Below are positions 43,083-52,822 of a stretch of 64,000 nucleotides of DNA, in pieces (the first letter of the stretch is position 1; every line of letters starts with the position of its first letter). Source of the DNA: Lewinella sp. W8 (GTDB lineage Bacteria; Bacteroidota; Bacteroidia; Chitinophagales; Saprospiraceae); contig NZ_SNAQ03000002.1 in the NCBI RefSeq assembly GCF_004375085.3, positions 186,001-250,000 on the forward strand. Direction: 5' to 3'. The position numbers and the translations under genes are program-made. The notes under the pieces are model-generated. The model was not told the origin of the DNA, searched no databases, and was given only the letters and a program-made list of their open reading frames with translations.

Positions 43083-43940
43083 ATGCAGTATTCCATCAAT
43101 ATTCGACGGAGCCTCTCCACGCTCCGGTTTTTCCTTCCCCTGACCGCCGTCTTACTGGTGTTTTCCGCCTGCGAGGTAGACGAAGAACAGCAACTGGAGC
43201 AACGCAATTATAGCCTGGTCTGGAGCGATGATTTTGACGGCGCCGCCGGTGAATCCCCTGATCCTAACAACTGGAACTTTGACATCGGAACCGGCGATAA
43301 TGGCTGGGGCAACCAGGAGCTTCAGTTCTACACGGACCGCACCGAGAACGTATCCATGGACGGCCAGGGCAACCTGGTCATTACCGCCCGGCGGGAGACC
43401 TTCGGCGGGATGCCCTTCACCTCGGGCCGCATCACGACCAAGGATAAGTTTGAGCAGCAGTACGGTCGCTTTGAGGCCCGCATGAAAACGCCCTACGGGC
43501 CCGGCATCTGGCCGGCCTTCTGGCTACTGGGCGCCAACATCGACACCTCTCCCTGGCCCCAGTGTGGCGAAATTGACGTCATGGAGCTTCGCGGACAGGA
43601 GCCCAACAAGATCGCCGGCAGCCTGCACGGTCCGGGCTACTCCGCCGGCGATGCCGTGACGAGCGACTTCGCACTACCAAACGCCCGTTTCGACGATGAC
43701 TTCTACATCTTTGCCATCGAGTGGGGTGAGGACTACATCGATTACTTCGTCAACGACCGCCTCTACCAGCGCATCACGCCCGAGGACGCCGACGGAGAAT
43801 GGGTGTTCGACGCTCCGTTTTACATGCTGCTTAACGTGGCCGTGGGCGGCACCTACGTGGGCTTCCCCACGAGCCAGACGCCCTTCCCCCAGCCGATGAT
43901 CATCGATTACGTCCGGGTCTACCAGCAAACCAACAGCTAG
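43083..43940 (+). CDS. GH16 endo-beta-1,3-glucanase (laminarinase-type) lipoprotein
   Basis: A 285-aa lipoprotein with lipobox F-S-A-C30. The GH16 jelly-roll carries the catalytic motif G-E163-I-D165-V-M-E168 (nucleophile Glu163, acid/base Glu168), the Met-containing ExDxxE form of laminarinases and other beta-1,3-acting members. WSDDFDG, NPNNW-like openings, TSGRITTKDKFEQQYGRFEA, RMKTPYGPGIWPAFWLLG and the closing FPQPMIIDYVRVYQ support the call. It is anchored in a membrane, probably outer and surface-facing, and cleaves beta-1,3- or mixed-linked glucan to oligosaccharides. It lies 65 nt after the binding lipoprotein and is followed by a strong inverted-repeat hairpin. Confidence 0.95.
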   Translation: MQYSINIRRSLSTLRFFLPLTAVLLVFSACEVDEEQQLEQRNYSLVWSDDFDGAAGESPDPNNWNFDIGTGDNGWGNQELQFYTDRTENVSMDGQGNLVITARRETFGGMPFTSGRITTKDKFEQQYGRFEARMKTPYGPGIWPAFWLLGANIDTSPWPQCGEIDVMELRGQEPNKIAGSLHGPGYSAGDAVTSDFALPNARFDDDFYIFAIEWGEDYIDYFVNDRLYQRITPEDADGEWVFDAPFYMLLNVAVGGTYVGFPTSQTPFPQPMIIDYVRVYQQTNS

Positions 43941-43971
43941 GCCTTCCGAGGCTCCTGGCCACCGGCATTTC

Positions 43972-44036
43972 CCCGGCACCTGCGCTTGACGCCCAAAAAA
44001 TTGTGAAGATTAGGGCGACGGAGCGCAGGTGCCGGG
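43972..44036. repeat. Inverted pair of GCGCAGGTGC elements forming a hairpin
   Basis: CCCGGCACCTGCGC (43972-43985) pairs with GCGCAGGTGCCGGG (44023-44036), and CGCCC (43990-43994) with GGGCG (44013-44017). The loop is about 18 nt and A/T-rich. Two facing copies of the dispersed element thus make a long stem between the GH16 and phosphorylase genes. It could act as a terminator or processing site separating secreted-protein genes from cytoplasmic ones. Confidence 0.75.
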
Positions 44037-44159
44037 TTAAACTCCTAAAACAACGTTGACCACCCCATGGCTTCGCCACCGCTGCGAACCGCATTTGTGG
44101 TGCCCGCCAAGTATTTTTTCCCCTAACCAGACCACCCAACGATTAAATCACACAAACTC

Positions 44160-47100
44160 ATGGTCGAGATCCAACAGGTAAGCATTAACGGACAGGCTTT
44201 CTACAAAATGACGAATAGCGACGCGATGCGTCCGTTCTTTATGAGCATTGTCAGCGATGTGAACCACTGGATGTTCATCTCCAGCAACGGCGGCCTTAGT
44301 GCCGGTCGGAAAAACGCCGAATACGCGCTGTTTCCGTACTACACGGACGATAAGATCACCGAATCCGCCGAAATCACCGGCAGCAAATCCATCTTTCGGG
44401 TCGAAAAGGAAGGTAACACCCATCTCTGGGAGCCCTACAGTATTCGGTACCGTGACCGCTACCAAATAAGCCGTAACCTCTACAAGAGCATCTACGGCAA
44501 CGAGATCATCTTTGAGGAGATCAACCACGATCTGGAGCTGGCTTTTCGGTACCAGTGGAGCTCCAGTAACCGCTTCGGGTTCGTGCGTACCGCCACGCTG
44601 AAAAATTTGGCCGACAGCAAAATATCCGTATCTGCCCTGGACGGGGTGCAGAACATTGTCCCCTACGGCGTGGGTAGTGAACTCCAGAACCGCTCCAGTA
44701 ATCTGGTGGACGCCTACAAGCGCAATGAGCTGGACCGGGCTTCCGGCATCGGCATCTTTGCCCTGAGTGCGATCATCGTAGACAAAGCCGAACCCAGCGA
44801 GGCGTTGAAGGCCAATATCGTGTGGTCCCTCGGGCTCGAAAATCCAACCTACCTGGTTTCTTCGCGCCAACTGGAGGCCTTCCGCAACGGAGAAACCCTC
44901 CGGGAAGAGACCGACGTAAAGGGAGAGAAGGGAGCCTACTTTGCCCATCAACAACTGGAGCTTGCCGCGGTAGGCCAGCAATCGTGGACGATGGTGGCCA
45001 ACGTCAACCAGAATCACGCCGCGGTGGCCCGACTGCAGCAAGCCCTTGAGCACCCTCAGCGCCTGGAGGTGGAGGTGCGCGAAGACGTGGCACTGGGCAC
45101 GAAACGCCTGGTTGGCCTGTGTGCCGCGGCGGACGGCATTCAGCAGACCGCTGACTCCAAGCGGGATACCCGCCACTTCTCCAACGTGCTGTTCAACATC
45201 ATGCGTGGAGGCATATTTGACGACAACTACAACATTGAGCGGCAAGACTTCCTTCCCTACCTGAAGAAAGCCAACCAGGCCGCCTTTGCGGCCCACCGGG
45301 AGCTACTGGATAGCCTGCCGGCCATTTTCACCCTGGAAGAACTGAAATCCCTCCTGGAGCAATCCACTGATCCGGATTTCCAGCGACTATGCCTGGAATA
45401 TCTCCCCCTGAAATTCAGTCGGCGTCACGGTGACCCCAGCCGCCCCTGGAACCGCTTTTCGATCAACACCAACAGTGAGATTGACGGCTCAAAAATCCTG
45501 GATTACGAAGGGAACTGGCGGGATATTTTCCAGAACTGGGAGGCGCTGGCCTACGCCTATCCGGAGTTCATCGAGGGGATGATCAGCAAGTTCGTCAACG
45601 CGACCACCTTTGATGGCTACAACCCCTACCGGGTAACCAAAGACGGTTTTGACTGGGAGACCATTGAGCCCGACGACCCCTGGTCCTACATCGGGTACTG
45701 GGGAGATCACCAGATCATCTACCTGCTGAAATTCCTCGAACTGATCGAGAAACATCAGCCGGGTCAGTTAGAGCGTTACTTCTCGCGGGACTTGTTCGTG
45801 TACGCCAACGTTCCCTACAAGATCAAGTCGTACGAGGACATTCTGGCGAACCCCAAAGACACCATTGATTTCGATCAGCAACTGGACGCCGCCATCCGGA
45901 AGCGGCGGAAAGAAATGGGCGCCGATGGCGCCTTGCTCACCGACCGCAGCGGGGACATCTACCGGGTGAACTTTATGGAAAAATTACTGGCCACCCTGCT
46001 GGCCAAGCTTTCTAACTACATTCCCGAAGGGGGCATCTGGATGAACACCCAGCGCCCGGAATGGAACGACGCCAATAACGCCCTGGTGGGCAACGGCGTC
46101 TCCATGGTCACGCTGTACTACCTGCGTCGTTTCCTCAACTTCTTCGACGGTTTACTGGATCAGGCGGCCGACGGCCCCTACGCCGTATCCCGGGAACTGA
46201 AGGAACTTTTTGAGCAGATCACCGCGACCCTGTCCAGTAACGAAAACCTTCTGCAGGGTTCCATCAACGACAAGGATCGCAAGGCTGTCCTAGACGGCCT
46301 CGGGAAGGCTGGCGACCGTTTCCGGACCACCATTTACCAGGAATCCTTTTCCGGCGAGAAGGAAAAGCTTTCCCGGGAAGAACTCCGGGCGTTTACCCGG
46401 ACGGCCCTGGCCCACATTGACCATTCCGTTCGGGCCAACCGCCGCGAGGACGGCCTTTACCACGCCTACAACCTCATGACGCCGGAGCCCCAGGGCGTAT
46501 CGATCAGTTACCTGAGCGAAATGCTGGAGGGACAGGTAGCCGTACTGAGTGCGGGATCGCTGACGCCCACCGAAGCCCTTTCGGTACTGGATGGTATGAA
46601 GCAGAGCGCCTTATTCCGTCCGGATCAGTACAGCTACATCCTGTACCCGAACAAGCAGCTTCCCGGCTTCCTGTCCAAGAATGTAGTTCCCGCCACGGCG
46701 GTCGACAACTCCCAGTTGCTGAGCAAGATGGTAGCAGCCGGAGACGGGCGCATCGTGGAGCGGGACGTCCACGGGGCGTACCACTTCAACGGCAACTTCA
46801 AAAATGCCGCGGACCTGGGGGCCGCACTCGACACGCTGGAGGATCCCACCTACGCCAAGCTGGCCGAGGCGGAGCGCAAGCAACTCCTGGGCGCCTTTGA
46901 GGCCGTCTTTAACCACAAGGAGTTCACCGGTCGATCGGGCACCTTTTTTGGCTACGAGGGGCTGGGGTCCATTTACTGGCACATGGTATCCAAACTACTG
47001 CTGGCCGTTCAGGAATGCTGCCTCGACGCCATCGAGCAAAATGCCAGTGCCGAAACTACGGGCCGGCTGCTGGAGCACTACTACGAAATTCTGGAGGGGA

Positions 47101-47576
47101 TCGGGGTTCACAAATCCCCTACCCTATACGGGGCTTTCCCGACGGATCCCTATTCGCACACACCGGCAGGAAAGGGTGCCCAGCAACCCGGCATGACCGG
47201 TCAGGTAAAGGAAGACATCCTGAGTCGGATTGGCGAACTGGGCGTGATCGTGCACCGGGGGCAGCTCACCTTCCGTCCGGATTTGTTGCGAAAGGCGGAA
47301 TTTCAGACATCCGCCACCGAGTTTGAATACGTGGATTTGGCGGGCAAACGCCAAAGCATTGACGTGCCCGCGAAGTCTCTCTGTTTTACCTACTGTCAGG
47401 TGCCGGTGATTTACTCCATCTCCGGAGAAGAAGGGTTAGACATCCACTTTACGGACGGCAGGAAAGAATCCCTCCAGGGAGCAAGTCTGACGCAGGACTA
47501 CAGTCGGCACATCTTCCAACGGACCGACGCCATCCACCACCTCCGGGTGAAGCTGGCCGAAAGTAGCCTGAAATAG
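44160..47576 (+). CDS. GH149-like beta-1,3-oligoglucan phosphorylase
   Basis: A 1138-aa cytoplasmic protein with no signal peptide. It has the GH94-related layout: an N-terminal beta-sandwich (about 1-280: NHWMFISSNGGLSAGRKNAE, ALFPYYTDDKI), a linker helix and an alpha/alpha barrel. Asp637 in PEWNDANNALVGNG corresponds to the catalytic Asp of GH94 (DWND). The length of about 1100 aa and the segment SVLDGMKQSALFR...YILYPNKQLPGFL fit GH149, whose known members phosphorolyse beta-1,3-glucan oligosaccharides to glucose 1-phosphate. GH161 is the nearest alternative. It starts at ATG 44160, and the next gene follows after 13 nt. Surrounding GH16, GH17 and GH30 genes support the substrate. Confidence 0.82.
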   Translation: MVEIQQVSINGQAFYKMTNSDAMRPFFMSIVSDVNHWMFISSNGGLSAGRKNAEYALFPYYTDDKITESAEITGSKSIFRVEKEGNTHLWEPYSIRYRDRYQISRNLYKSIYGNEIIFEEINHDLELAFRYQWSSSNRFGFVRTATLKNLADSKISVSALDGVQNIVPYGVGSELQNRSSNLVDAYKRNELDRASGIGIFALSAIIVDKAEPSEALKANIVWSLGLENPTYLVSSRQLEAFRNGETLREETDVKGEKGAYFAHQQLELAAVGQQSWTMVANVNQNHAAVARLQQALEHPQRLEVEVREDVALGTKRLVGLCAAADGIQQTADSKRDTRHFSNVLFNIMRGGIFDDNYNIERQDFLPYLKKANQAAFAAHRELLDSLPAIFTLEELKSLLEQSTDPDFQRLCLEYLPLKFSRRHGDPSRPWNRFSINTNSEIDGSKILDYEGNWRDIFQNWEALAYAYPEFIEGMISKFVNATTFDGYNPYRVTKDGFDWETIEPDDPWSYIGYWGDHQIIYLLKFLELIEKHQPGQLERYFSRDLFVYANVPYKIKSYEDILANPKDTIDFDQQLDAAIRKRRKEMGADGALLTDRSGDIYRVNFMEKLLATLLAKLSNYIPEGGIWMNTQRPEWNDANNALVGNGVSMVTLYYLRRFLNFFDGLLDQAADGPYAVSRELKELFEQITATLSSNENLLQGSINDKDRKAVLDGLGKAGDRFRTTIYQESFSGEKEKLSREELRAFTRTALAHIDHSVRANRREDGLYHAYNLMTPEPQGVSISYLSEMLEGQVAVLSAGSLTPTEALSVLDGMKQSALFRPDQYSYILYPNKQLPGFLSKNVVPATAVDNSQLLSKMVAAGDGRIVERDVHGAYHFNGNFKNAADLGAALDTLEDPTYAKLAEAERKQLLGAFEAVFNHKEFTGRSGTFFGYEGLGSIYWHMVSKLLLAVQECCLDAIEQNASAETTGRLLEHYYEILEGIGVHKSPTLYGAFPTDPYSHTPAGKGAQQPGMTGQVKEDILSRIGELGVIVHRGQLTFRPDLLRKAEFQTSATEFEYVDLAGKRQSIDVPAKSLCFTYCQVPVIYSISGEEGLDIHFTDGRKESLQGASLTQDYSRHIFQRTDAIHHLRVKLAESSLK

Positions 47577-47589
47577 TTCACTCCAAACG

Positions 47590-48879
47590 ATGAACAGTAA
47601 AACAGAACTCATGCAAAAAATTCACGTTTCGTTACTGTTTTTGGCCGTACTATTCATGGCCGCATGTTCTACTAAAAATCAACCAGTTATGGAGGTGAAC
47701 AGCCTCACTGCCGCCGATATTCTTGGCAACCCCGATTACCAGGCCATTTCCTACGGAGGATACCGGGGAACCACCAGAGACGAGCAACCCACGATTGCGG
47801 AGTTGAAGGAAGATATGCTGATTCTATCCGCCATGGGTATCAAGGTATTGCGGACCTACAACGTACAATTCCCCCACGCCGGAAACGTGCTCAAGGCCAT
47901 CCGGGAACTAAAGCAGGCCGACCCGAATTTTGAGATGTACGTGATGCTTGGCGCGTGGATCGACTGCAAAAACGCCTGGACCGACCTTCCCCCGGATCAC
48001 GATCAGGAAAGTGAGCAAAATGCCGGTGAAATTGACCGTGCGGTTGCCCTGGCGAACGAGTACCCCGACATCGTCAAAGTAATTGCGGTAGGAAATGAGG
48101 CCATGGTGAAATGGGCCACCAGTTACTTCGTCCAACCGGGCGTAATCCTCAAGTGGGTCACGCACCTTCAGAACCTGAAGGCCGAAGGAAAGCTGGCCAG
48201 TGATTGCTGGATAACCAGCTCCGACAACTTTGCCTCCTGGGGGGGCGGAGATGCCGAATATCACGTTCCGGACCTCACGGCACTCATCAAAGCGGTTGAT
48301 TACCTGTCCATCCACACTTACCCCATGCATGACACCCACTACAATCCCGTATTCTGGGGGGTGCCAGCCGAAGGGGAAGGAAGTAGTGAAAAAGAACAGA
48401 TCCAGCTGGCCATGGACCGGGCCAAAGACTATGCGGTATCCCAGTACAATGCGGTCGTTGAGTACATGAAGGCGCAGGGCGTTGACAAACCCGTACACAT
48501 CGGAGAAACGGGATGGGCGAGCAGCTCCAATGGTTTTTACGGCGATCCTGGTTCCCGGGCCACGGACGAGTACAAACAGTCGCTGTTCTACCAGCAGATT
48601 CGCGACTGGTCCGACGAAAATGGCGTTTCCTGTTTCTTTTTTGAAGCCTTCAATGAACCCTGGAAAGATGCGGCCAACCCCGGAGGGTCGGAAAACCACT
48701 TCGGACTGTTCACCGTCGACGGTAAGGCAAAGTATGCCCTGTGGCCGCTGGTGGACGAAGGCATATTTGACGGTCTGAGCCGGGGAGGGAATCCAATCGT
48801 AAAGACATTCAACGGCAACGAAACGGAACTTTTCCAGACCGTTGCGCTTCCGCCTGACGCCACCGCCGTTGCTCAGTAA
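47590..48879 (+). CDS. GH17 glucanase-type lipoprotein
   Basis: A 429-aa lipoprotein with lipobox M-A-A-C26. The GH17 TIM barrel has acid/base Glu170 in VGNEAM and nucleophile Glu306 in IGETGWAS, with VLRTYNVQFPHAGNVLKAIR and DYLSIHTYPMHDTHYNP typical of the family. FFFEAFNEPWKDA is the last barrel strand. GH17 enzymes act on beta-1,3-glucans as endo- or exo-hydrolases or transglycosylases; the mode here is open. Its start could also be the internal Met at residue 8, which leaves a shorter signal. It is 13 nt after the phosphorylase and 14 nt before GH30. Confidence 0.9.
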   Translation: MNSKTELMQKIHVSLLFLAVLFMAACSTKNQPVMEVNSLTAADILGNPDYQAISYGGYRGTTRDEQPTIAELKEDMLILSAMGIKVLRTYNVQFPHAGNVLKAIRELKQADPNFEMYVMLGAWIDCKNAWTDLPPDHDQESEQNAGEIDRAVALANEYPDIVKVIAVGNEAMVKWATSYFVQPGVILKWVTHLQNLKAEGKLASDCWITSSDNFASWGGGDAEYHVPDLTALIKAVDYLSIHTYPMHDTHYNPVFWGVPAEGEGSSEKEQIQLAMDRAKDYAVSQYNAVVEYMKAQGVDKPVHIGETGWASSSNGFYGDPGSRATDEYKQSLFYQQIRDWSDENGVSCFFFEAFNEPWKDAANPGGSENHFGLFTVDGKAKYALWPLVDEGIFDGLSRGGNPIVKTFNGNETELFQTVALPPDATAVAQ

Positions 48880-48893
48880 AACAATCAAGTCGC

Positions 48894-50408
48894 ATGAAGT
48901 ATCTGATTCACTTTCCTCTTTATCTGGCGCTGCTGATATCCGGATGTGCGTCGGATGCTGACCCCGCCAATCGTGACGCGAGTATGTCCACCGCCGCCTT
49001 TACCATTGTCGAAACTTCCGCTGCGGGCAACAAACTCCAGGAAATCATTCCGGAAGAAAACCTTGAGCCCCGCGCATCCCTGACGCTACGCCCCCAGGAG
49101 ACCTTTCAAACCATTACGGGTATCGGGGGCTCCTTTACTGAAGCATCGGCCTACCTGCTCAACCAACTCAGTGAGGATAAGCGAAGGGAAATCCTGGAAG
49201 CCTATTTCGGTGATGCGGGCGCCCGGTATTCCCTGACGAGAACGCACATTAATTCCTGCGATTTCTCCCTGAGTAATTACTCTTACGCTCCCGTAGCGGG
49301 TGATAAGGAACTGGAGAATTTCTCCGTCGAAGAAGATCGGGAAGACCTTATTCCAATGATCAAAGATGCCCAGGCAACGTCCACCGAAGGGTTCAGGATC
49401 ATCGCTTCCCCCTGGACGGCTCCCCCCTGGATGAAGGACAACAATGACTGGCGGGGCGGAAAGTTGCTACCAGAATATTACGACACCTGGGCGCTGTTCT
49501 TTTCGAAATACCTTGATGCCTACCGGGCTGAGGGCATTGACATTTGGGGTGTCACCGTCGAGAACGAACCGCTCGGCAATGCGAACAACTGGGAGAGTAT
49601 GCACTTTTCCCCCGAAGAAATGACGGCGTTCGTCGCCAATCACCTGGGACCAAAGCTGGCCGCTGATGGGCAAGAGGTCAAAATTTTGGGCTACGACCAA
49701 AACCGGGAGGAACTTGACAAGTGGGTGGACGTCATGTACGCCAACGAGGCCTCCGCCAGTTACTACGACGGTACGGCCGTCCACTGGTACGCGAGTACCT
49801 TTGACTGGTTTCCCGAAATGCTGCAGTACGCTCACAAAGCGGCGCCGGACAAGCATTTAATCCAGACGGAGGGCTGCATCGACGCGGAGGTTCCCGCCTG
49901 GCAGGACGATGACTGGTACTGGAGCAAGGAAGCCACCGACTGGGGCTGGGACTGGGCCCCCGAAGACCAAAAACACCTCCACCCCAAGTACGTACCCGTT
50001 TACCGGTACGCCCGTGACATCATTGGTTGCCTGAACAACTGGGTGGATGGCTGGATCGACTGGAACATGGTGCTTGATCGCCAGGGCGGCCCCAATTGGT
50101 TTAAAAACTGGTGCGGTGCTCCGGTAATCGTAGATCCCGACGCCAACGAGGTGTACTTCACGCCCCTGTACCACACCATGGTTCACTTCAGTCGGTATAT
50201 CCGCCCCGGTGCCCGACGGATTGGGTTTACCCTCTCCGATGACAGCCTCATGGCTACAGCTGTGCAAAATCCTGACGGGAGTATCGCCGTCGTGGTTCTC
50301 AATCAAACGGAAGAAAAGAAGACGTTTACCCTCACCCTGAACGAACACACACAACCGGTGAGCATCAGCCCCAGGGCCCTACAGACTATCCTGATTTCAC
50401 GGGGGTAG
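48894..50408 (+). CDS. GH30 beta-glucosidase/beta-1,6-glucanase-type lipoprotein
   Basis: A 504-aa lipoprotein with lipobox I-S-G-C18. It has a TIM barrel plus side beta-domain of GH30: ITGIGGSFTEASAYLLNQLS, SLTRTHINSCDFSLSNYSY, IIASPWTAPPWMKDN, acid/base Glu225 in VENEPLG and nucleophile Glu326 in IQTEGCI, ending in a beta-sandwich with IRPGARRIG. Members from laminarin loci hydrolyse the beta-1,6 branches of laminarin, which would complement GH16 and GH17 here; other GH30 members are glucosylceramidases. It follows GH17 by 14 nt and precedes the transporter fusion by 33 nt. Confidence 0.92.
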   Translation: MKYLIHFPLYLALLISGCASDADPANRDASMSTAAFTIVETSAAGNKLQEIIPEENLEPRASLTLRPQETFQTITGIGGSFTEASAYLLNQLSEDKRREILEAYFGDAGARYSLTRTHINSCDFSLSNYSYAPVAGDKELENFSVEEDREDLIPMIKDAQATSTEGFRIIASPWTAPPWMKDNNDWRGGKLLPEYYDTWALFFSKYLDAYRAEGIDIWGVTVENEPLGNANNWESMHFSPEEMTAFVANHLGPKLAADGQEVKILGYDQNREELDKWVDVMYANEASASYYDGTAVHWYASTFDWFPEMLQYAHKAAPDKHLIQTEGCIDAEVPAWQDDDWYWSKEATDWGWDWAPEDQKHLHPKYVPVYRYARDIIGCLNNWVDGWIDWNMVLDRQGGPNWFKNWCGAPVIVDPDANEVYFTPLYHTMVHFSRYIRPGARRIGFTLSDDSLMATAVQNPDGSIAVVVLNQTEEKKTFTLTLNEHTQPVSISPRALQTILISRG

Positions 50409-50441
50409 TCAACATCCATTAAACCGCTTAAATTCTAGATC

Positions 50442-52796
50442 ATGTCACAAGTCGAGCAGGCAGTCAAAAAAGTACCCTTCATTCAAAAAGTCGCCTTTGG
50501 TCTTGGCATGCTGGCCAACCAAATGTTCCCCGCCATCCTGGGGATTTTCATGGTCGTCTTAATTGAAAACCTGGGCTTCCCGGGCTGGATGTACGGCCTC
50601 ATCGCTTTCGCCCCGCGGGTTTTCGATTCGATTACCGACCCCATTATGGGTTTCATCTCCGATAATACCCGGTCAAAGTGGGGCCGGAGGCGTCAGTACG
50701 TTTTGATTGGGGGCGTCGTGATGGGAATTGCCTTCATCTTCATGTGGCAGCTCTTCAAGGAGAACTCCCTGCAGTTCAACTTCTGGTACTTCTTCCTCTG
50801 GTCCATCGTCTTTTACCTCGGCCTCACCATCTTCAGCGTGCCCTACGTGGCCATGGGATACGAAATGAGCGATGATTTTCACGAACGGACCAACATCATG
50901 GCCACCGCCCAGTGGATCGGGCAGTGGGCGTGGGTGATTGCCCCCTGGTTCTGGATCATTATGTACGACCCGGAATGGTTCGCTACCGCCGAGGAAGCGA
51001 CCAGGACACTCGCATACTACGTGGCCATTCCCTGTGCGATTTGTGCCATCATACCGGCCATCTTCATCCCCGGAGAGTCCACCGTCGACCGGGAAGACTA
51101 TGAACCTTTGACGCTGTCAAAAATCGGCGGCAGCCTGACGAAGATTTTCGGCGGATTCAGAGATGCCTTCCGGATCAAATATTTCCGCCAGCTTTGTTTC
51201 TCCACTTTCCTGATCTTTAATTCCTTCAATACCGTTGCGGCGCTTACCTTTTTCGTCATTGTTTACAAGTTATTCAACGGTGATGCGGCGGCAACGGGCG
51301 TCTGGGTGGTCCTCTTCGGCAGCATTGGGGCACTGTGTACGACCTTCATCGTTATCCCCATCGTAACCTGGATGTCGAAGGCCATCGGTAAGCGTAAGGC
51401 ATTTCTGCTTTCTCAGGGTATTTCGCTTATCGGCTATACCCTGATGTGGTTTCTTTTCGTCCCCGGAAAGCCCTGGCTTTATCTCATTGCGCTCCCCTTC
51501 TTTTCCTTTGGTATCGGCAGTCTGTTTACCATCATGATGTCCATGACGGCCGACGTGATTGACATCGACGAGCTCAACACCGGCCTGCGGCGGGAAGGAA
51601 TTTTTGGGGCCATTTACTGGTGGATGGTCAAATTCGGCTTTGCCATTGCCGGCGGACTGAGTGGTTTGATGATTGCCGTCGTCGGTTTTGATTCTTCGTT
51701 GCCCACTACGGAACAACAGGGAGCGGTAGATGGCCTGCACGCCTTTTTCTGCTTCTTCCCCATGCTCGGCACCATCGGGGCCATCCTGATTATGTGGTCC
51801 TATGACCTCACGGAGGAGAAGGCCAACAAAATCCGCGCCACGATCAACGCCAGAAAACTGGGCATCACCGGTTCCTCCGCTTACCTGCCGGGTAAGCTGG
51901 TGGCGCTCCACGGCCAGGCCATTCCCGCCTTCGGGGTGGACTTCAGCGGATTCTCCTCTCCCGACCTTCACCGGGGATTCACCGGTGCGCTGGAAGACCA
52001 AATCCCGGGTCTTTGTTTCAGTCCCTATCTGGAAGGTCAGGATACGGATGACGTACTCTCCGCGGCCCAGATTCGGCACCGGATCAGCATCATCAAACCC
52101 TACACCCGAAGTCTGCGGTCCTTCTCCTGTACCGGGGGTAACGAACTTACGCCCGGCATTGCCCGAGAGCACAATCTGGACACCATGGTAGGGGCCTGGA
52201 TCAGCCGGGACAAAAAACGGAATCAGGAAGAAATTGCGAACCTTATCCAACTGGCCCAAGCCGGCGAGGTCAACATTGCCGCCGTCGGGAACGAGGTGCT
52301 GCTCCGGAATGAACTGGCTCCGGGAGAGATCATCAAATACTTGAAAGAAGTAAGGGCTCAAGTCCCCGCTTCCGTCCCCGTTGGCTACGTCGACGCCTAC
52401 TACCAGTTCCTCGATCATCCGGACCTGATTGAGCAGAGTGACGTCATTCTGATCAACTGTTATCCCTTCTGGGAGGGCGCCACCATTGAAACCGCCCTGG
52501 GCTACCTGGAAAGAATGTACGAAATGGTGAAGGCCGTAGCCAAAGGCAAGGAGGTAATCATTGCCGAAACGGGTTGGCCGAGTAAAGGACAGGAAGTAGA
52601 AGGTGCCCGGCCCTCCGCCGAAAACGCCATGAAGTACTTCATCAACGTCCAACAGTGGTCCAAAGAGAACAACATCACCGTGTACTACTTTACGTCCTTC
52701 GACGAAACCTGGAAAACCCAGCAGGAAGGCGAAGTAGGAGCCCGTTGGGGACTCTGGAACAAGGACGAACAACTCAAGTACGGTGACAACAATTAA
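50442..52796 (+). CDS. GPH-type sugar symporter fused to a GH17 domain
   Basis: A 784-aa two-part protein. Residues 1-460 form a glycoside-pentoside-hexuronide:cation symporter of the MFS superfamily, with about 12 helices: FVPRVFDSITDPIMGFISD-like loop (APRVFDSITDPIMGFISDNT), RSKWGRRRQYVLIG, FSVPYVAMGYEMS, DVIDIDELNTGLRREGIFGA. After a short linker, residues about 490-784 are a complete GH17 domain with Glu618 in VGNEVLLRN and Glu709 in AETGWPS, the two catalytic positions. The GH17 part closely resembles the next gene. With the usual GPH topology, both termini are cytoplasmic, so oligosaccharides would meet the hydrolase as they enter. No stop codon or frame break lies in the linker. The fusion itself is plain in the sequence; the coupling is inferred. 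Confidence 0.92.
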   Translation: MSQVEQAVKKVPFIQKVAFGLGMLANQMFPAILGIFMVVLIENLGFPGWMYGLIAFAPRVFDSITDPIMGFISDNTRSKWGRRRQYVLIGGVVMGIAFIFMWQLFKENSLQFNFWYFFLWSIVFYLGLTIFSVPYVAMGYEMSDDFHERTNIMATAQWIGQWAWVIAPWFWIIMYDPEWFATAEEATRTLAYYVAIPCAICAIIPAIFIPGESTVDREDYEPLTLSKIGGSLTKIFGGFRDAFRIKYFRQLCFSTFLIFNSFNTVAALTFFVIVYKLFNGDAAATGVWVVLFGSIGALCTTFIVIPIVTWMSKAIGKRKAFLLSQGISLIGYTLMWFLFVPGKPWLYLIALPFFSFGIGSLFTIMMSMTADVIDIDELNTGLRREGIFGAIYWWMVKFGFAIAGGLSGLMIAVVGFDSSLPTTEQQGAVDGLHAFFCFFPMLGTIGAILIMWSYDLTEEKANKIRATINARKLGITGSSAYLPGKLVALHGQAIPAFGVDFSGFSSPDLHRGFTGALEDQIPGLCFSPYLEGQDTDDVLSAAQIRHRISIIKPYTRSLRSFSCTGGNELTPGIAREHNLDTMVGAWISRDKKRNQEEIANLIQLAQAGEVNIAAVGNEVLLRNELAPGEIIKYLKEVRAQVPASVPVGYVDAYYQFLDHPDLIEQSDVILINCYPFWEGATIETALGYLERMYEMVKAVAKGKEVIIAETGWPSKGQEVEGARPSAENAMKYFINVQQWSKENNITVYYFTSFDETWKTQQEGEVGARWGLWNKDEQLKYGDNN

Positions 52797-52822
52797 TTCC
52801 ACTACTCAACTAACCATCGATC

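Noticed and set aside
51270-52802. A 510-codon minus-strand open frame
   Set aside because: It is a shadow of the transporter-GH17 fusion on the other strand.
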